Positions 31,958 to 42,463 of a stretch of 64,000 nt of DNA are shown piece after piece. The stretch covers positions 43,942,129-44,006,128 of the forward strand of contig OX328109.1 of assembly GCA_946811185.2 (NCBI GenBank). The letters run 5' to 3'. A program made the position numbers and the translations under genes. The notes under the pieces were generated by a model that ran no database searches, was not told where the DNA came from, and saw nothing but the letters and a program-made list of their open reading frames with translations. This stretch comes from Hippopus hippopus. Its lineage: Eukaryota > Mollusca > Bivalvia > Cardiida > Cardiidae. Each line of letters starts with the position of its first letter. Position 1 is the stretch's first letter.

Positions 31958-32167
31958 AATGGATGGATCATAGTTTTCAATAAAACTTATTACTATGTAC
32001 GTTTCCGTTGATAAAAAAAAGATGTTATTTGATTAATATTATTCATTAATTTCGATGTAAGTTTTGCGGAAAAATCGATGAATGAAAATTACTTTACTGC
32101 TGTTGTTGCCGTTTTTTAGAAGAATGTCAAGGGCGCCGCAATGTTTCAGATCACGTGATTGAAAGTA

Positions 32168-32430
32168 GATGAGTCATGCTTTGTGAAAAGAGGGTTAAAT
32201 GTATCTTCAGAAAGTATCGATTCTGGTCAGCCTGCGCAGTCCGCGCAGGCTGACCTGGATCGAAACTTTCTGCTTTTGGTAATCTTTCTGCATGTCCAAG
32301 GACCATTCTACCTCATGATTCAAAAGGTTGTTGGACAAAATGGATTTTTTTATCCATAATTAAGTAATGACTTGTTCGGTATAATGCGTGATAGAGATGT
32401 AATAAACTCTCATTTCACAGGGCATGAATC
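32168..32430 (+). mobile_element. Family B element, full length
   Basis: gatgagtcatgctttgtgaa to cacagggcatgaatca; central palindrome intact. Confidence 0.82.
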
Positions 32431-32514
32431 AGATTCAATGACGACCTGCTTGATACGGAAGAGGCTAGATAAATTTACGGAATCGGTGGAGTTGTGACAA
32501 GTGGCAAGATGATT

Positions 32515-32822
32515 GACTTTGCGTTTATTTATCGTCGCCACCGGTTGGCCCTGAAGGCTGTTAGTATTGTTACGTGGGATAGTGCAGATACAGGACGAAA
32601 CCCATCCTAAGTTACGCCTGGATCTTTAACGTGCTCGGTGTATAGATCTAGCATCGTCACACGGGACCATGCTCGGTTTAACGTCTTGTCCGAAAGACTA
32701 TTAGTAATTTTAGATGGCCACCAGCAGTGGGGATCGAACCCATACCCTCAAGTGACCCGAAACATCACGTTCACGAGTCCTACGGTTTACAAATTGAACT
32801 ATGCGGGCTGGTCACGTGGCAA
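32515..32822 (-). mobile_element. SINE, second family
   Basis: Minus strand tRNA-like head (agcccgcatagttcaatttg ... gggttcgatcccc) and a body with gggtttcgtcctgtatctgc. Confidence 0.7.
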
Positions 32823-32936
32823 GAATACATTACTAGCTGTGGTCATAACAAGTTATCAAGTGTCCTTCGAAAATTGTCAATGATGAATCAAGTCATATGC
32901 TTATTACCCCTTATACGACTGCACGACTAAAATGTT

Positions 32937-32975
32937 AATACAATACAATACAATACAATACTTTTTATTGTAAAT
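32937..32975 (-). repeat. (AATAC)n microsatellite, likely LINE tail
   Basis: aatacaatacaatacaatac followed by tttttattgtaaatg. Such short-unit tails end many non-LTR elements, which would place the parent element on the minus strand to the right; no coding part was recognised. Confidence 0.5.
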
Positions 32976-33072
32976 GTAGGCCTCCAGCCCAAAATACAGC
33001 ATTACCAAAAATATGCATATAGATCTAACATGTTATACGTCCCCTTACATATTGTTAATACATACATTAATT

Positions 33073-33165
33073 GTCTACAGTGTAGATCCAATGTCAGACT
33101 GTACGTTTTGTTCCAAGAATCCAAGCATTGTAAAAAAAAAATGCTGTCTGGTCTTGGATCTACAC
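33073..33165. mobile_element. Family C core, interrupted by poly-A
   Basis: cagtgtagatccaatgtcag and gtcttggatctacac arms are separated by a spacer with an A9 run. Confidence 0.6.
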
Positions 33166-33317
33166 TTTCCAATATTCGAGTTTTTTTTTTTTTCATTTTT
33201 GGCGAAAAGAGAATAAAATCGCAATATTTCGGATGTTTGATATCGGTTAGACATTTTCATTGATTTTCGTGTCAGTTTCACCCAGGGATCTGTGTATATA
33301 CGATCCCTGTTTCGCCC

Positions 33318-33535
33318 TTGACCACGCATTCTCGACTTTCATCGACCCCGAAAGCTCTTGAAAACATTATGAAAAAAGATGATAATACTGGTAATCAGCA
33401 TTTTCTCCTTTTCCCACAATGATTTTCTTTCCTATTAGTGACAAGTATCGTCAGTTGAGCCCCATTTAATTAGTCGTTGGCAATTGCTTTCAATTTGGAC
33501 AAGTCTAAAATTTCGTCGTGTGTTGAAAAATTAAC
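33318..33535. mobile_element. Family A MITE
   Basis: Left terminus damaged (ttgaccacgcattctcgac), core with mismatches, right end gttgaaaaattaa. Confidence 0.75.
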
Positions 33536-33608
33536 CCTTATCCTGTAAATACCCAAAATTTACGGACAGTGTAGATCCAAGATCAGACTGCACGTTCTGT
33601 GTAGGATT
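33532..33608. mobile_element. Family C left part
   Basis: ttaacccttatcctgtaaat to gactgcacgttctgtg; breaks off in the core. It shares its TTAA region with the preceding family A copy. Confidence 0.7.
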
Positions 33609-33639
33609 TCAAGCCTTTTGAGATGTGATTACTTTTAAA

Positions 33640-33960
33640 GTAACAATAAAGGCCAAATGTAAACAAAGCGGGTGTTTAAATGCATTTGAATTTATATCAT
33701 AGCATTTAAAAGAATGGAAATTATTGTGAAGATGACAATCTGTCATTGTACGGTCGGTCCAAGTGTTAGTTGCTGACATAGAAATTAAATTCAAAAGTAG
33801 GTTAAATCCTGCCAGGTAGCTGTGTCTTCTGTTTACTTTTTGCCTAATTTTAAAATTCTTTTTTTCTGCCAGTGACTAACAGATGGCCCGACTACACGAT
33901 AACATGTATTATGACACCTGCTTTGACATTTTGGCCTTTACTGGGCCTTTAACGAACTAT
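33640..33960. mobile_element. Family F element, full length
   Basis: Inverted ends aaaggccaaatgtaaacaaa / ttttggcctttactgggcct; interior ctgtcattgtacggtcggtc and a reverse-oriented repeat of ttctgccagtgactaac. Confidence 0.75.
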
Positions 33961-33968
33961 CCTGTGAT

Positions 33969-34140
33969 TTAACCCTTTACCACACAGTCCGAACTTTTGA
34001 CGACCATGAGGAAGAGGCCTTTTGAAAACATTGTGGGAAAAGGAGAAAGTGCTGGTAACCAGCATAAAAAAAGGAAATACTGGTAACCGGTATGTTCTCA
34101 TTTTCTCACAATCTTTTCCACCCTTTCAATGACAACTATC
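33969..34140. mobile_element. Family A MITE, right end lost
   Basis: ttaaccctttaccacacagt on the left, a partially duplicated core, then a breakpoint near 34140 into family B sequence. Confidence 0.75.
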
Positions 34141-34154
34141 GCCAAATTGACCTA

Positions 34155-34489
34155 TATAGCGAAATTGGCCAATCGCGAAAAGTTTCGGCCCAGGTCAGCC
34201 TGCGCGAACTGCGCAGGCTGACCTGGTCGATACTTTTCGCAGAGGACATTAAGCCCCCTGTTCAAAGAGCATAGCTCAAATTAATTTTGAATATAATCAG
34301 TTGCAAATTATGCCATGTAGTGGTTATAAATGGTCAATTTTCTGCATGTTAAAGAACCAGTCTACCCCATAATTAAGTTAATTGTTAAAAAAAGTGGCTA
34401 TTATGGATCCATATTTACGTGATAGCTTGCTTGGTATCATTCATCATTGAGATGCATTTTGGCGCCCTTTTACCGGAGCAAGGCTCATT
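34155..34489. mobile_element. Family B composite: minus fragment then plus fragment
   Basis: 34155..34279 holds the palindrome and the caaagagcatagctca terminus; 34328..34489 holds the other half read in the plus direction (tcaattttctgcatgttaaa to gcaaggctcatt). Two truncated copies lie back to back. Confidence 0.75.
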
Positions 34490-34732
34490 TATGAATAACC
34501 AATTGACCTTTAGTTGATAATAAATAATTATCAGTTTCAACTACGAAGTAACGGGCTCGATCCTGACACAAAGCAGTGGAGTTTTGGTCGAGTAATCTTA
34601 GGCAAGTGGCTTCAGGGCCATGGCCTATTGCTTGTAAAGCCCAGAGATTTATAATAGATTTATTTCTTTGCATCTCGTCTAGCTACAAACCGATAAGAAA
34701 GTGAAAAAGCATGGAAAGTTCGTTAAAGAATG

Positions 34733-34972
34733 ATTGATTAAATGACTAAATGGTGTTTTACGCCGCGTTTAACATTATTTCAGTCATATCACGGCGACAG
34801 CTCACGTATTTATGTATTTCCTGAGTTTCACTAATACTAGGCCAGGGCTCTGGACTGTCTAGCCCAAGGGATGTCCAACGAAAAACCCAGATGATCCAGT
34901 GCGGCTCGAGCTCGGGGCCTCCAGGTCACGAGTCCCACACTTTACCACTGAGCCACGCAGCACCCTTCCTTC
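34733..34972 (-). mobile_element. SINE, fourth family
   Basis: Minus strand head gctgcgtggctcagtggtaa ... ggaggccccgagctcgagcc; tail aaatggcgttaa-like (gcggcgtaaaacacc). Confidence 0.75.
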
Positions 34973-35594
34973 AAGAATGGCTTTAGAAGGTATTCAGATG
35001 TCAAATCACCAAACTGATATGTTCTTTATTTGCTTTTTTTTTTTTAATTGAAAAGCAACAGACATAATTTTTTTTCATGGCATTTCCATGACAAGTAAAT
35101 AGCTATGAGCGATGGATGAAGTCACCGGATTGAACCGGGTCGGACTAAGTAACCAGACTGGACGGGGTAAAACGGATAGGACTTACTAAAGGAATTACAC
35201 CGGATCGGACCGTATCGGACTTAATATCCGGACCATTTTTTTTTTCAGTCTTGTATGAACCAACCCAGTTTCATCTTCGTCATGGCAGCTCAATCCACAT
35301 TCGCTAGTCTATCTGTACTTCCAATATTTTGATTCGTGCGTAATTATCTGATATCTATTTCAAAGATTTGGTAAAATAATAATTCATGAAATCCTGTGTT
35401 AGGAGGCCATCCGGGAGGCTATTTAGAGGGGAATCAATGACACCGGTTGCTTTACAATACAGGTTGGTTGTGTCTTGAAGATAATTTCTATTGAGTATAC
35501 ATCACATATGTTTCACTTGAGAATTTTTAAATTTTACCCTATGATAAATGAAATGCTGCCTGCTTTAAAAGTTGTTATAAGTGTCTATTAGCCG
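34973..35594. other. Unannotated, with a GGAC/CCGG-rich patch
   Basis: 35128..35230 repeats words such as ccggatcggaccg and cgggtcggacta, a small degenerate tandem array; the rest is featureless. Confidence 0.45.
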
Positions 35595-35826
35595 TTAACT
35601 ATTTACTGCAGAAATTCTGACTTTTAACGGCCCTGTAGAAAAGAGTCTTTTGAAAACATTGTGGGAAAAGGAGAAAATGCTGGTAACCAGCATTTTCTCC
35701 TTTTCCCACAAATGTTTTCTACCCATCTATAAACGAATTCCAATGTTTAGGTCGAATTTATTTTGTCGTCTGCAAATGCTTTCAGTTTTGACAAGTCTAA
35801 AATTTTGTCGTTTGGTACAGGGTTAA
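35595..35826. mobile_element. Family A MITE, full length
   Basis: ttaactatttactgcag on the left, near-perfect core, right end ggtacagggttaa. Confidence 0.85.
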
Positions 35827-35867
35827 AATGAAACTTAACTCTTATTCTGCCGTTTTGTTTGTTTGTT

Positions 35868-36088
35868 TGAATGGTGTTTTACGCCGCTTTCAACATTATT
35901 TCAGTCATATAATGACAACAGCTCACATATTCATGTATTTCCTGGGTTTTACCAGAGCTAGGCTAGAGCTCTGCAGTATCTTGCTCAAGGACACTCCTGC
36001 GAAAAACCTAGTGAAGCCAGTGAGGTTCGAGCCCGGGGCCTCCAGGTCATGAGTCCTACACTTTACCACCGAGCCACACAGGACCACT
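35868..36088 (-). mobile_element. SINE, fourth family, second copy
   Basis: Minus strand head ggtcctgtgtggctcggtgg ... gccccgggctcgaacctcac; collinear with the copy at 34733. Confidence 0.78.
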
Positions 36089-36185
36089 TTATCCTGTCGA
36101 AGTTAAATTGTTGACCATAACAAAGAGATTTCTTTTTAAGTTTACTGACATTGAATGACGTTCATGTGATCGAAACTTCTAATAC

Positions 36186-36294
36186 AGAAGCGGAGAGAGC
36201 AATGCGAGATCAGACTGCACGTATGTGCAGTCTGATCTTGCTTTACTCTCTCCGCAAATTACGTCTAAGGTCACAAATTGTGAGGGTAAGAGTT
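36186..36294. mobile_element. Family C variant core
   Basis: gcggagagagcaatgcgaga ... ttgctttactctctccgc hairpin; a subfamily with gcaatgcgagatcagactgc instead of the gtgtagatc arm. Confidence 0.7.
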
Positions 36295-36369
36295 TAAAAA
36301 CAGGACATTTTTACCACTGACAAAAAATTCCCGATATCTCCCTCTGACTCCTTATCTTGAGTTGTCCAT

Positions 36370-36495
36370 TTTAAAACAGTAAGAAACATTTCGGAAAAAA
36401 GGAGAAAATAGTGGTAACTAGCATCATTTTCTTTTCTCACACTATTTTCAAAACCCTTCTTTCCTTTTGATAGGTGGGGGCGGGGTAAAGGGTTA
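36370..36495. mobile_element. Family A MITE, partial
   Basis: Core arms degraded; right end ggggtaaagggttaaa, with a GC-rich insertion gtgggggcgg before it. Confidence 0.6.
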
Positions 36496-36660
36496 AATAA
36501 AATAGAAAAAAAAAAGTATATTACACTTGAACAACTGATAAAAACCAGATCTGATGGGAAACTTTCTCACACACAAAATTTAAAGATATCACAAAGGGGT
36601 ATTTAAATTTTATTAATGCATCGCTGTTTCGAAGAAATTTCGTAATCTCGTGTGTATGTG

Positions 36661-36770
36661 CCGGGGGGGGGGGGGAAAGAGAAAGAAAGCGCTTTATTCC
36701 TGTCTTTACCGAATTTATTATTTCTGCCCTTATTTATTTATTTATTTATTTATTTATTAATTAATTTATT
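36661..36770. repeat. G-run and (TTTA)n microsatellite
   Basis: About 14 consecutive G at 36662..36675 and tttatttatttatttattta at 36733. Confidence 0.9.
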
Positions 36771-36959
36771 TTTTTCGTTTAATCTTTTTCCAAATATTAG
36801 AAATCGTTCAATCTAAAAGGAAAATGTTTTAATTTTGTGGGACCGAATTAATTATTGAACTTCTATGTACATTTAATAAGGTATTATTTACAATTTGTAC
36901 AAGTCTAAAGCAGTGGCGTTTGGCAAAGAGTAACTGGGGTTTATATGAGATATAATTGG

Positions 36960-37040
36960 TTGAGAATCAGAGAGTGAAGCCCAAGATCAGACTGCACTTA
37001 TGGTCGCACTGATCTTTGTCCACACTGTTCACAAATAATC
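36960..37040. mobile_element. Family C core, decayed
   Basis: gcccaagatcagactgcact ... tgatctttgtccacactgtt. Confidence 0.6.
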
Positions 37041-37070
37041 AGCCAAGGTCGTTTTAGATAGAATAAAGGT

Positions 37071-37297
37071 TTAACCCTTATCCCTTTTTTACCCTTAAAG
37101 TGCTAAATAAATTCAAATGAAACTTTCAAGTCAACAGTAAAAACCCAAGTTTTGCTATTTCAAACTTAATTTTGGGAGAGATATCTCCTTATCGGACAAT
37201 GTAGATCCATGATCAGACTGCACGTTCTGTGCAGTCTGATCTTGATCTACATTGTCCGCAAAAGGTCAGTGATTCGCGCTTAGCAGCTTATGGGTTA
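37071..37297. mobile_element. Family C element, full length
   Basis: TTAA to TTAA, 227 bp: ttaacccttatcccttttt ... agcttatgggttaa. Core arms perfect over about 25 bp. Confidence 0.85.
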
Positions 37298-37559
37298 ACA
37301 GCAAATATTGAAAAGAAAACATCATTGAAGTATTTATGAAGAAATTAAACGCCTTTTTATCTAAAGAAATTGAGCGTGCGCTATCTCTTCGAAAAGACAA
37401 GTGAACGAAAAAGAGAGAGACGATTGAGATCAATAAATTTGCTTTTGAAAAAAAATGTTGTAGATCTATTAAAGATTTTTATATATATATAAATCACAGC
37501 CGACTGTTGAACGGTCATATACCTTTGGAAAACTAAGCATAGCTTTATTTTCAGAAATT

Positions 37560-37635
37560 TCGCACAGTGTGGATCTAAGATCAGATTTCACAGAACTTGC
37601 AGTTTGATATTGGATCTAATCTGTCCGAATTTCGT
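37560..37635. mobile_element. Family C core
   Basis: cacagtgtggatctaagatc ... tgatattggatctaatctgt, several mismatches. Confidence 0.6.
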
Positions 37636-37647
37636 TTGTGTTTTTTT

Positions 37648-37876
37648 TAACCCTTTACCACATAATCAGGAGTTTGAACAACCCTGAGTGAGAAAGCTCT
37701 TTAAAACATTATGGGAAAAGGAGAAAATGCTGGTAACTAGCATTTTCTCCTTTTCCCATAATGTTTTCTGTCCTTTTCAATTCAAAGCCTGACATCTAAT
37801 CCAAATGGATTTTTTTCTCTGCAACTGCTTTTAATTTGGAAATGTCTAAAATTTTGTTCTGTATTAAAGTTTTAAA
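37648..37876. mobile_element. Family A MITE, full length
   Basis: ttaaccctttaccacataat on the left, near-perfect core around ggtaact, right end tattaaagttttaa. Confidence 0.82.
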
Positions 37877-37954
37877 TACTCCGGCCAAAACAGTAATGGA
37901 AGTGCAAAAATCCTGTAACCAACCTTTAAAACGCCTTTCCTACTATAGATGCCC

Positions 37955-38030
37955 TTGCGGCCAGTGTAGATCAAGATCAGACTGCACAAAACGTGCAGTC
38001 TGATCTTTGATCTACACTGTCCGCTTTGCG
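37955..38030. mobile_element. Family C core
   Basis: ggccagtgtagatcaagatc ... ctttgatctacactgtccgc, strong hairpin. Confidence 0.72.
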
Positions 38031-38462
38031 GAAACACTACAAAAAAAAAAATGCAACCACGAAATTGCTTTATCATGTGGGTCTTATTCAAACTTAAAAA
38101 TGTTAAGTTTATTAGCCGCTCTAAGGGTTCATTTCCCGATAGCTGATTTTCAAGTTTGGAAAAACAGTCATTGCTTATTCCTCATTAACCATGTGATCAT
38201 TGTAGCAATTACTTTAATTATAAAACGTGTTGATTTCTTTTTTTGTCGTATAGGTCCGTCCACTTTTTGGACAAGTTGAGGATTTCTGCATGTAAATAAA
38301 GGATATATAGTCGTATGGGTGTAAATATCAGTTCATTCTATCAGTACAGCGGTGCCTATTCGTTTTCAACGTACTGTAATATGTACACAAAGTGAAAATC
38401 ATAAGGATTTTAGAGGGATTTTTGTGGAATGAAAAGATAATTTTGTACGGTGATATTTTCAT

Positions 38463-38642
38463 GTGTTGATTTTCTTTCTTTCTTTTCTTTCTTTCTTTCT
38501 TTTCTTTTTCTTTCTTTCCTTCCTTCCTTCTTTCCTTCCTTCCTTCCTTCCTTCCTTCTTTCTTTCTTTCTTTCGTTCTTTCTTTCTTTCTCTCGTTTCT
38601 TTTTTTTTCTCTCTTTTTTTTTCTTTCTTTCTTTCTTTCTGT
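38463..38642. repeat. Long (TTTC)n/(TTCC)n polypyrimidine tract
   Basis: About 180 bp of nearly pure T/C on the plus strand. It yields long but meaningless phenylalanine-rich open frames. Confidence 0.95.
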
Positions 38643-38706
38643 GCGAGGTGTGTCAGAACTGTTGGATTAACTTAAAAGAAATAGCTGAGAAAATACCTCA
38701 GTCTGT

Positions 38707-39021
38707 TTAACTCTTATCCTGTTAGAAATAACTAAAATGAAATTTTCATTTGGATAGTAAAATCCCAAATATTGCTTATTCAAAAGTTATGTTTTGGGGA
38801 ATAATATCTCTTTTATCGGACAGTGCAGATCCAAGATCAGACTGCACGTTCTGTGCAGTCTGATCTTGATCTACACTGTCCGCAAAGGATCAGTGAGTCG
38901 CGCTTATCTCTTTATCGGACAGTGCAGATCCAAGATCAGACTGCACATTCTGTGCAGTCTGATCTTGATCTACACTGTCCGTAAAAGGTCAGTGAGTCGC
39001 GCTTAGCAGCCTGATGGTTAA
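38707..39021. mobile_element. Family C element with duplicated core
   Basis: TTAA ends. The segment tatcggacagtgcagatcca ... gtgagtcgcgctta occurs twice in tandem (about 38815..38907 and 38913..39005), so the element has two core hairpins. Confidence 0.85.
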
Positions 39022-39055
39022 TAAATAAAATGTAAATTTCCAGTCAATGATAAAA

Positions 39056-39328
39056 TGAGTTACGCTCTGTGAAAAGGTCGTTTAATGCATCTGAAAAATG
39101 TATCGACCCACCCTATGAAGCCCGCGGAGGCTGACATGGGCCAAAACTTTTTCCCTATTTGTAAATTTTCTGCATGTCAAGGGACCAGTCTACTTCATGA
39201 TTCAGTCAGTCCTTAGACAAAATAGTTTTATGGATCCATGATAATTACGAGTAGATCTATGTGATGACTTGCTTGGTATAATGCAACACGGAGATGCATC
39301 AAACCGCCATCTGCAAGAGGGCTGCTCA
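39056..39328 (+). mobile_element. Family B element
   Basis: gagttacgctctgtgaaaag to gagggctgctca; palindrome degraded (cccgcggaggctgacat). Confidence 0.78.
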
Positions 39329-39377
39329 AGTATAAGTACTGCATTTTCCAAGTTCTTTTCATTACAAAGATCTCAAT

Positions 39378-39455
39378 GGTAGGGACAATGTAGATTCAAG
39401 ATCAGACCGTAGGCTTTGTGCAGTCTGATCTTGATCTACGCTGTCCGCAAAAACA
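39378..39455. mobile_element. Family C core
   Basis: gggacaatgtagattcaaga ... cttgatctacgctgtccgc. Confidence 0.7.
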
Positions 39456-39939
39456 CATTACGTCTCGCCTATATCCCTATGGATTAGGAAAATTGACAAT
39501 ATCAAGTAACTTCCACAGTGCAACGCAAAACAAGTATGTAGATCTATCTATATAGATCGATGAAAAAGTGGGAATTTCCACGAATAAAACCCGATTCCCT
39601 TCTCTGAAAAAATGTGTAAAATGACGTCTCATATGACGTCACGTAATTCTTTTTCCCAATGTGTAGACCTACTTATAAGATGAAAAAATCGCAACTATTG
39701 CATTAATTACACGAAAAACAAGAGTTGTCATGGGGTAAAACATAATTTCCAAATAGTCAATTGTTGCAACTCAAATCATGCGAATGGAATCGAGATGCGA
39801 TGAGCCGGGATTAAAGGAAAACGTATTGATCATCTACAGTTCGATGTCTTGGAATAACAGTGTCGTAAGTGGAAAAGTACCTAGATATGTACTGTTTTGA
39901 GAAAACTTGAAAATAAAAAGAAAAAACATAATTTTAAGC

Positions 39940-40300
39940 AGCGCTCTGTCAAAAGAGGGCTCTTTGCATCACCGTGAGTCATTGTATCATAAGATCAAGC
40001 AAGTCATTATAATTATAGTTAAATGGACCATTAAAATCCAACTTGTCTAACAACTGACCTACACATAAGGTAAAATGGTCTTTGGACACGCAGAAAATTT
40101 AGATCTAGATCTACATATATATTATGCAAAACGTTTCTTGCAGGCTGACATGGTTCGGAACCTTTTACTATGGGTTAATTTTCTGTATATCCAAGGAGCA
40201 TTCTACCTCATAATTTAGCCCGTTGTTTGCCAAATGGATTTTATGGATCCATGATTATATGATGACTTGCTTGGAAGAAGTTGCATCACGGTGATACGTT
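39940..40300. mobile_element. Family B composite
   Basis: Minus part from gcgctctgtcaaaagagggc to about 40100, then a plus part from caggctgacatggttcggaa to atcacggtgatacgtt. The central palindrome is replaced by atctagatctacatatat. Confidence 0.7.
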
Positions 40301-40454
40301 AAAATGTCTTTTCCAGACCGATGTTTATGTATTTATGTGTCATGTATAAGGCCGAAAGTAACATCTAGATCTATAAACGGACTTATCATTATAAAGCATC
40401 GCGCTATCTCTTATAGCAGAAGTAGTGGACTTGATATCAAATCTATTAATTTAT

Positions 40455-40812
40455 TTGAGTCATGGTCAGTCAAAAAGGGACTTAATGCATCTCCAATCAA
40501 TTTTCTGCATTTCAGAGCACCAGTCTACCTCATGATTCAGTCGGCTGTTAGACAAGGTGAATTTACAGATCACTAAGTACGTGATGTCTTGTCATTGTAC
40601 CACGCAAGACATCACGTACTTAGGGATCCATAAACTCCACCTTGTCTAACAGCCGACTGAATCATGAGGTAGACTGGTCTTTTGCCATGCAGAAAATTCA
40701 TCTAAAGCAAAACGTTTCGACCCATGTCAGCCTGCGCGGACTGCGCAGGCTGACATGGATCGATACTTTTTGCAGTTGCATCAAACCATCGTTTCACAAC
40801 GCATGGCTAATT
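40455..40812. mobile_element. Family B head-to-head inverted pair
   Basis: A truncated plus copy (from gagtcatggtcagtcaaaaa) meets a minus copy ending tcacaacgcatggcta, forming a long inverted repeat at 40520..40677. Confidence 0.82.
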
Positions 40813-41093
40813 TCTTTGTTGTTTAGGGCTCCCGTTTTTAACGTTATTTTGGCGGCGGCCAGCGCACATATCCATCCATGATACATGCAGTCTGATCTGT
40901 GATCCACAGTGTCCGTCTTTTTAAGATACTCCTTGGCAATAGCAAAATTTCACTTGTTTAAGTCTAATTTCTGGGACTGAAAATGTCCATTTTTTTTTTC
41001 TTTATTATTCGCCGCTGTACGGATGAAGATTAAAGGCATAGCTTTGAAATTTCTTGAAAGTTTGAAACACTTTTATCCACAGTAGCGGAAATA

Positions 41094-41361
41094 TCCATTT
41101 TGGAAGTTTAATGCACCTGCAATTGACCAAAAGCAAAAGTATCGACCCAGGTCAGCCTGCGAAATCCGCGCAGGCTGACCTGGGTCATAACGTTTTGTTG
41201 CTATTGGTAAATTCTTGCTTGTCAAAGGACCATTCTAGTTAAGGATTCAACCTGTTTTTAAACAGAATGAATTTTATTGATCCATGATAATATGATGGTC
41301 TGCTTTATTTAATGCATCTTAGAGATGCAGTTAGCCCCCTTTTTTCTGTGCATGGCTCATA
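41094..41361 (+). mobile_element. Family B element
   Basis: Left terminus worn (cattttggaagtttaatgca), palindrome gtcagcctgcgaaatccgcg, right terminus ctgtgcatggctcat. Confidence 0.78.
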
Positions 41362-41423
41362 GATTTCGTTGAGTTAATTGGCCTTGGACATGGTTCACAT
41401 GACTGGTAATACTGATAAAACAG

Positions 41424-41490
41424 CCATGAATGTAAAGCAAGATCAGACTACATATATATGCAGGCTGATCTTGCTTTGCACTCTCCGTTT
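41424..41490. mobile_element. Family C variant core
   Basis: gtaaagcaagatcagactac ... gctgatcttgctttgcactc; belongs with the subfamily at 36186. Confidence 0.65.
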
Positions 41491-41529
41491 AACTATTTGC
41501 CAACTTAAGAGTTTAACTATTTGCCAACT

Positions 41530-41735
41530 TAAGACTTGTTCAACTTCAATGTATAATATGCAGACGACAATGTAATAGCGACTTAAAAACTTAAATTTCT
41601 CTTTGCAATGATAGAAAACATTGTGGGAAAAAGGAGAAAATGCTGGTTACCAGCATTTTCTGCTCTTTCCCACAATGTTTTCAAAAGCCTTCCTCTTCAA
41701 GATCTTTAAAAGTCGGGATTGTGTGGTAACATGTC
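41530..41735. mobile_element. Family A MITE upstream of the SLC6 exon
   Basis: Left part begins within the family (gttcaacttcaatg), core strong around ggttacc (41612..41685), right end gggattgtgtggtaac. Lies about 340 bp before the start codon. Confidence 0.78.
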
Positions 41736-41742
41736 CAGCAAG

Positions 41743-42072
41743 AGAAAACTTAAGATTTAATTGCCGTCCTCCGCATAGATACACGTCACGAGATAAGCTA
41801 TCAAAACGTCAGATATTATTTTTCTCTATCGCAGGTTACCTAGTTTGACGGACCGGATTATTTCACGGGAAGGATTATCGTGTTATAGATAGTGAAGATT
41901 CGCTGTTTAGTGTCTTGTCTTATATTTATATTAGTGTGATATCATTTTTTCTCTCTCACTCTCCCCCTGTATTGTGTGTATCATCTGCGCGTGTGACGAG
42001 CGTAGAATCGGTGGAAAGAAATTCGCGGAATGCGATATCAAGAATTTGGGAGCACATCCGAAAGACTGAATA
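41743..42072 (+). promoter_or_regulatory. 5' flank or 5' UTR of the SLC6 transporter gene
   Basis: Repeat-free sequence between a family A MITE and the ATG. A pyrimidine-rich run (about 41948..41969) followed by gagcgtag at 41997..42004 could be a 3' splice site of a 5' UTR intron, or the region could hold the core promoter; no TATA box is obvious. Confidence 0.35.
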
Positions 42073-42463
42073 ATGGATGAATTTCAGACAGAAACCCAAC
42101 CGCCCCCTCCGAGTTATAGTGACGTCATAAAGGCTGAGGGAGAGGAAAAGGGTCTTTTGACGAACTCAAAGGAATTGTATAATAAAGAAAACGGGGACGT
42201 TGTGAAAAGGAATGGCCCTTGGCCCCAGAATTTTAAACCGGACAGAGATCAAACTGTTTTACTGTTGAGGGAAAATGGAGGGGTTTGTGACGGGGGTCAG
42301 GAAGGGGACATTGAACATGGGGCTACCAGTGGGGCTGAAAATGAGGGACCAGAAAGGGAGACCTGGGGAAAAAAGCTGGATTTTCTTCTCTCGGTGGTCG
42401 GATTTGCCGTGGACCTCGGAAACGTGTGGAGATTTCCGTATATTTGCTTCAAAAATGGTGGAG
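42073..42463 (+). CDS. SLC6 monoamine transporter, first coding exon
   Basis: Encodes 130 residues plus one base, then donor G|gtaagt. An in-frame TGA at 42067 fixes the ATG. Residues 1-95 are a hydrophilic cytoplasmic tail with a PPSY motif at 12-15. RETWGKK (96-102) is the conserved intracellular gate, then TM1 with [20 protein letters not shown]. Asp114 matches the amine-binding Asp98 of human SERT; Asn117 and the RFP motif are typical sodium-symporter residues. The exon ends at NGGG, phase 1. TM1 mixes SERT-like (LGN, YIC) and DAT/NET-like (GF, KNGGG) residues, so serotonin versus catecholamine substrate is open. TM2 and later exons were not found before 64000. Confidence 0.93.

Noticed and set aside
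38450..38710. Phenylalanine/serine-rich ORFs as membrane proteins.
   Set aside because: They are translations of a TTTC/TTCC microsatellite.
37071..39021. Regularly recurring palindromes as a CRISPR array.
   Set aside because: The repeats are whole MITEs with TTAA ends in a eukaryotic genome; no uniform spacers and no cas genes.
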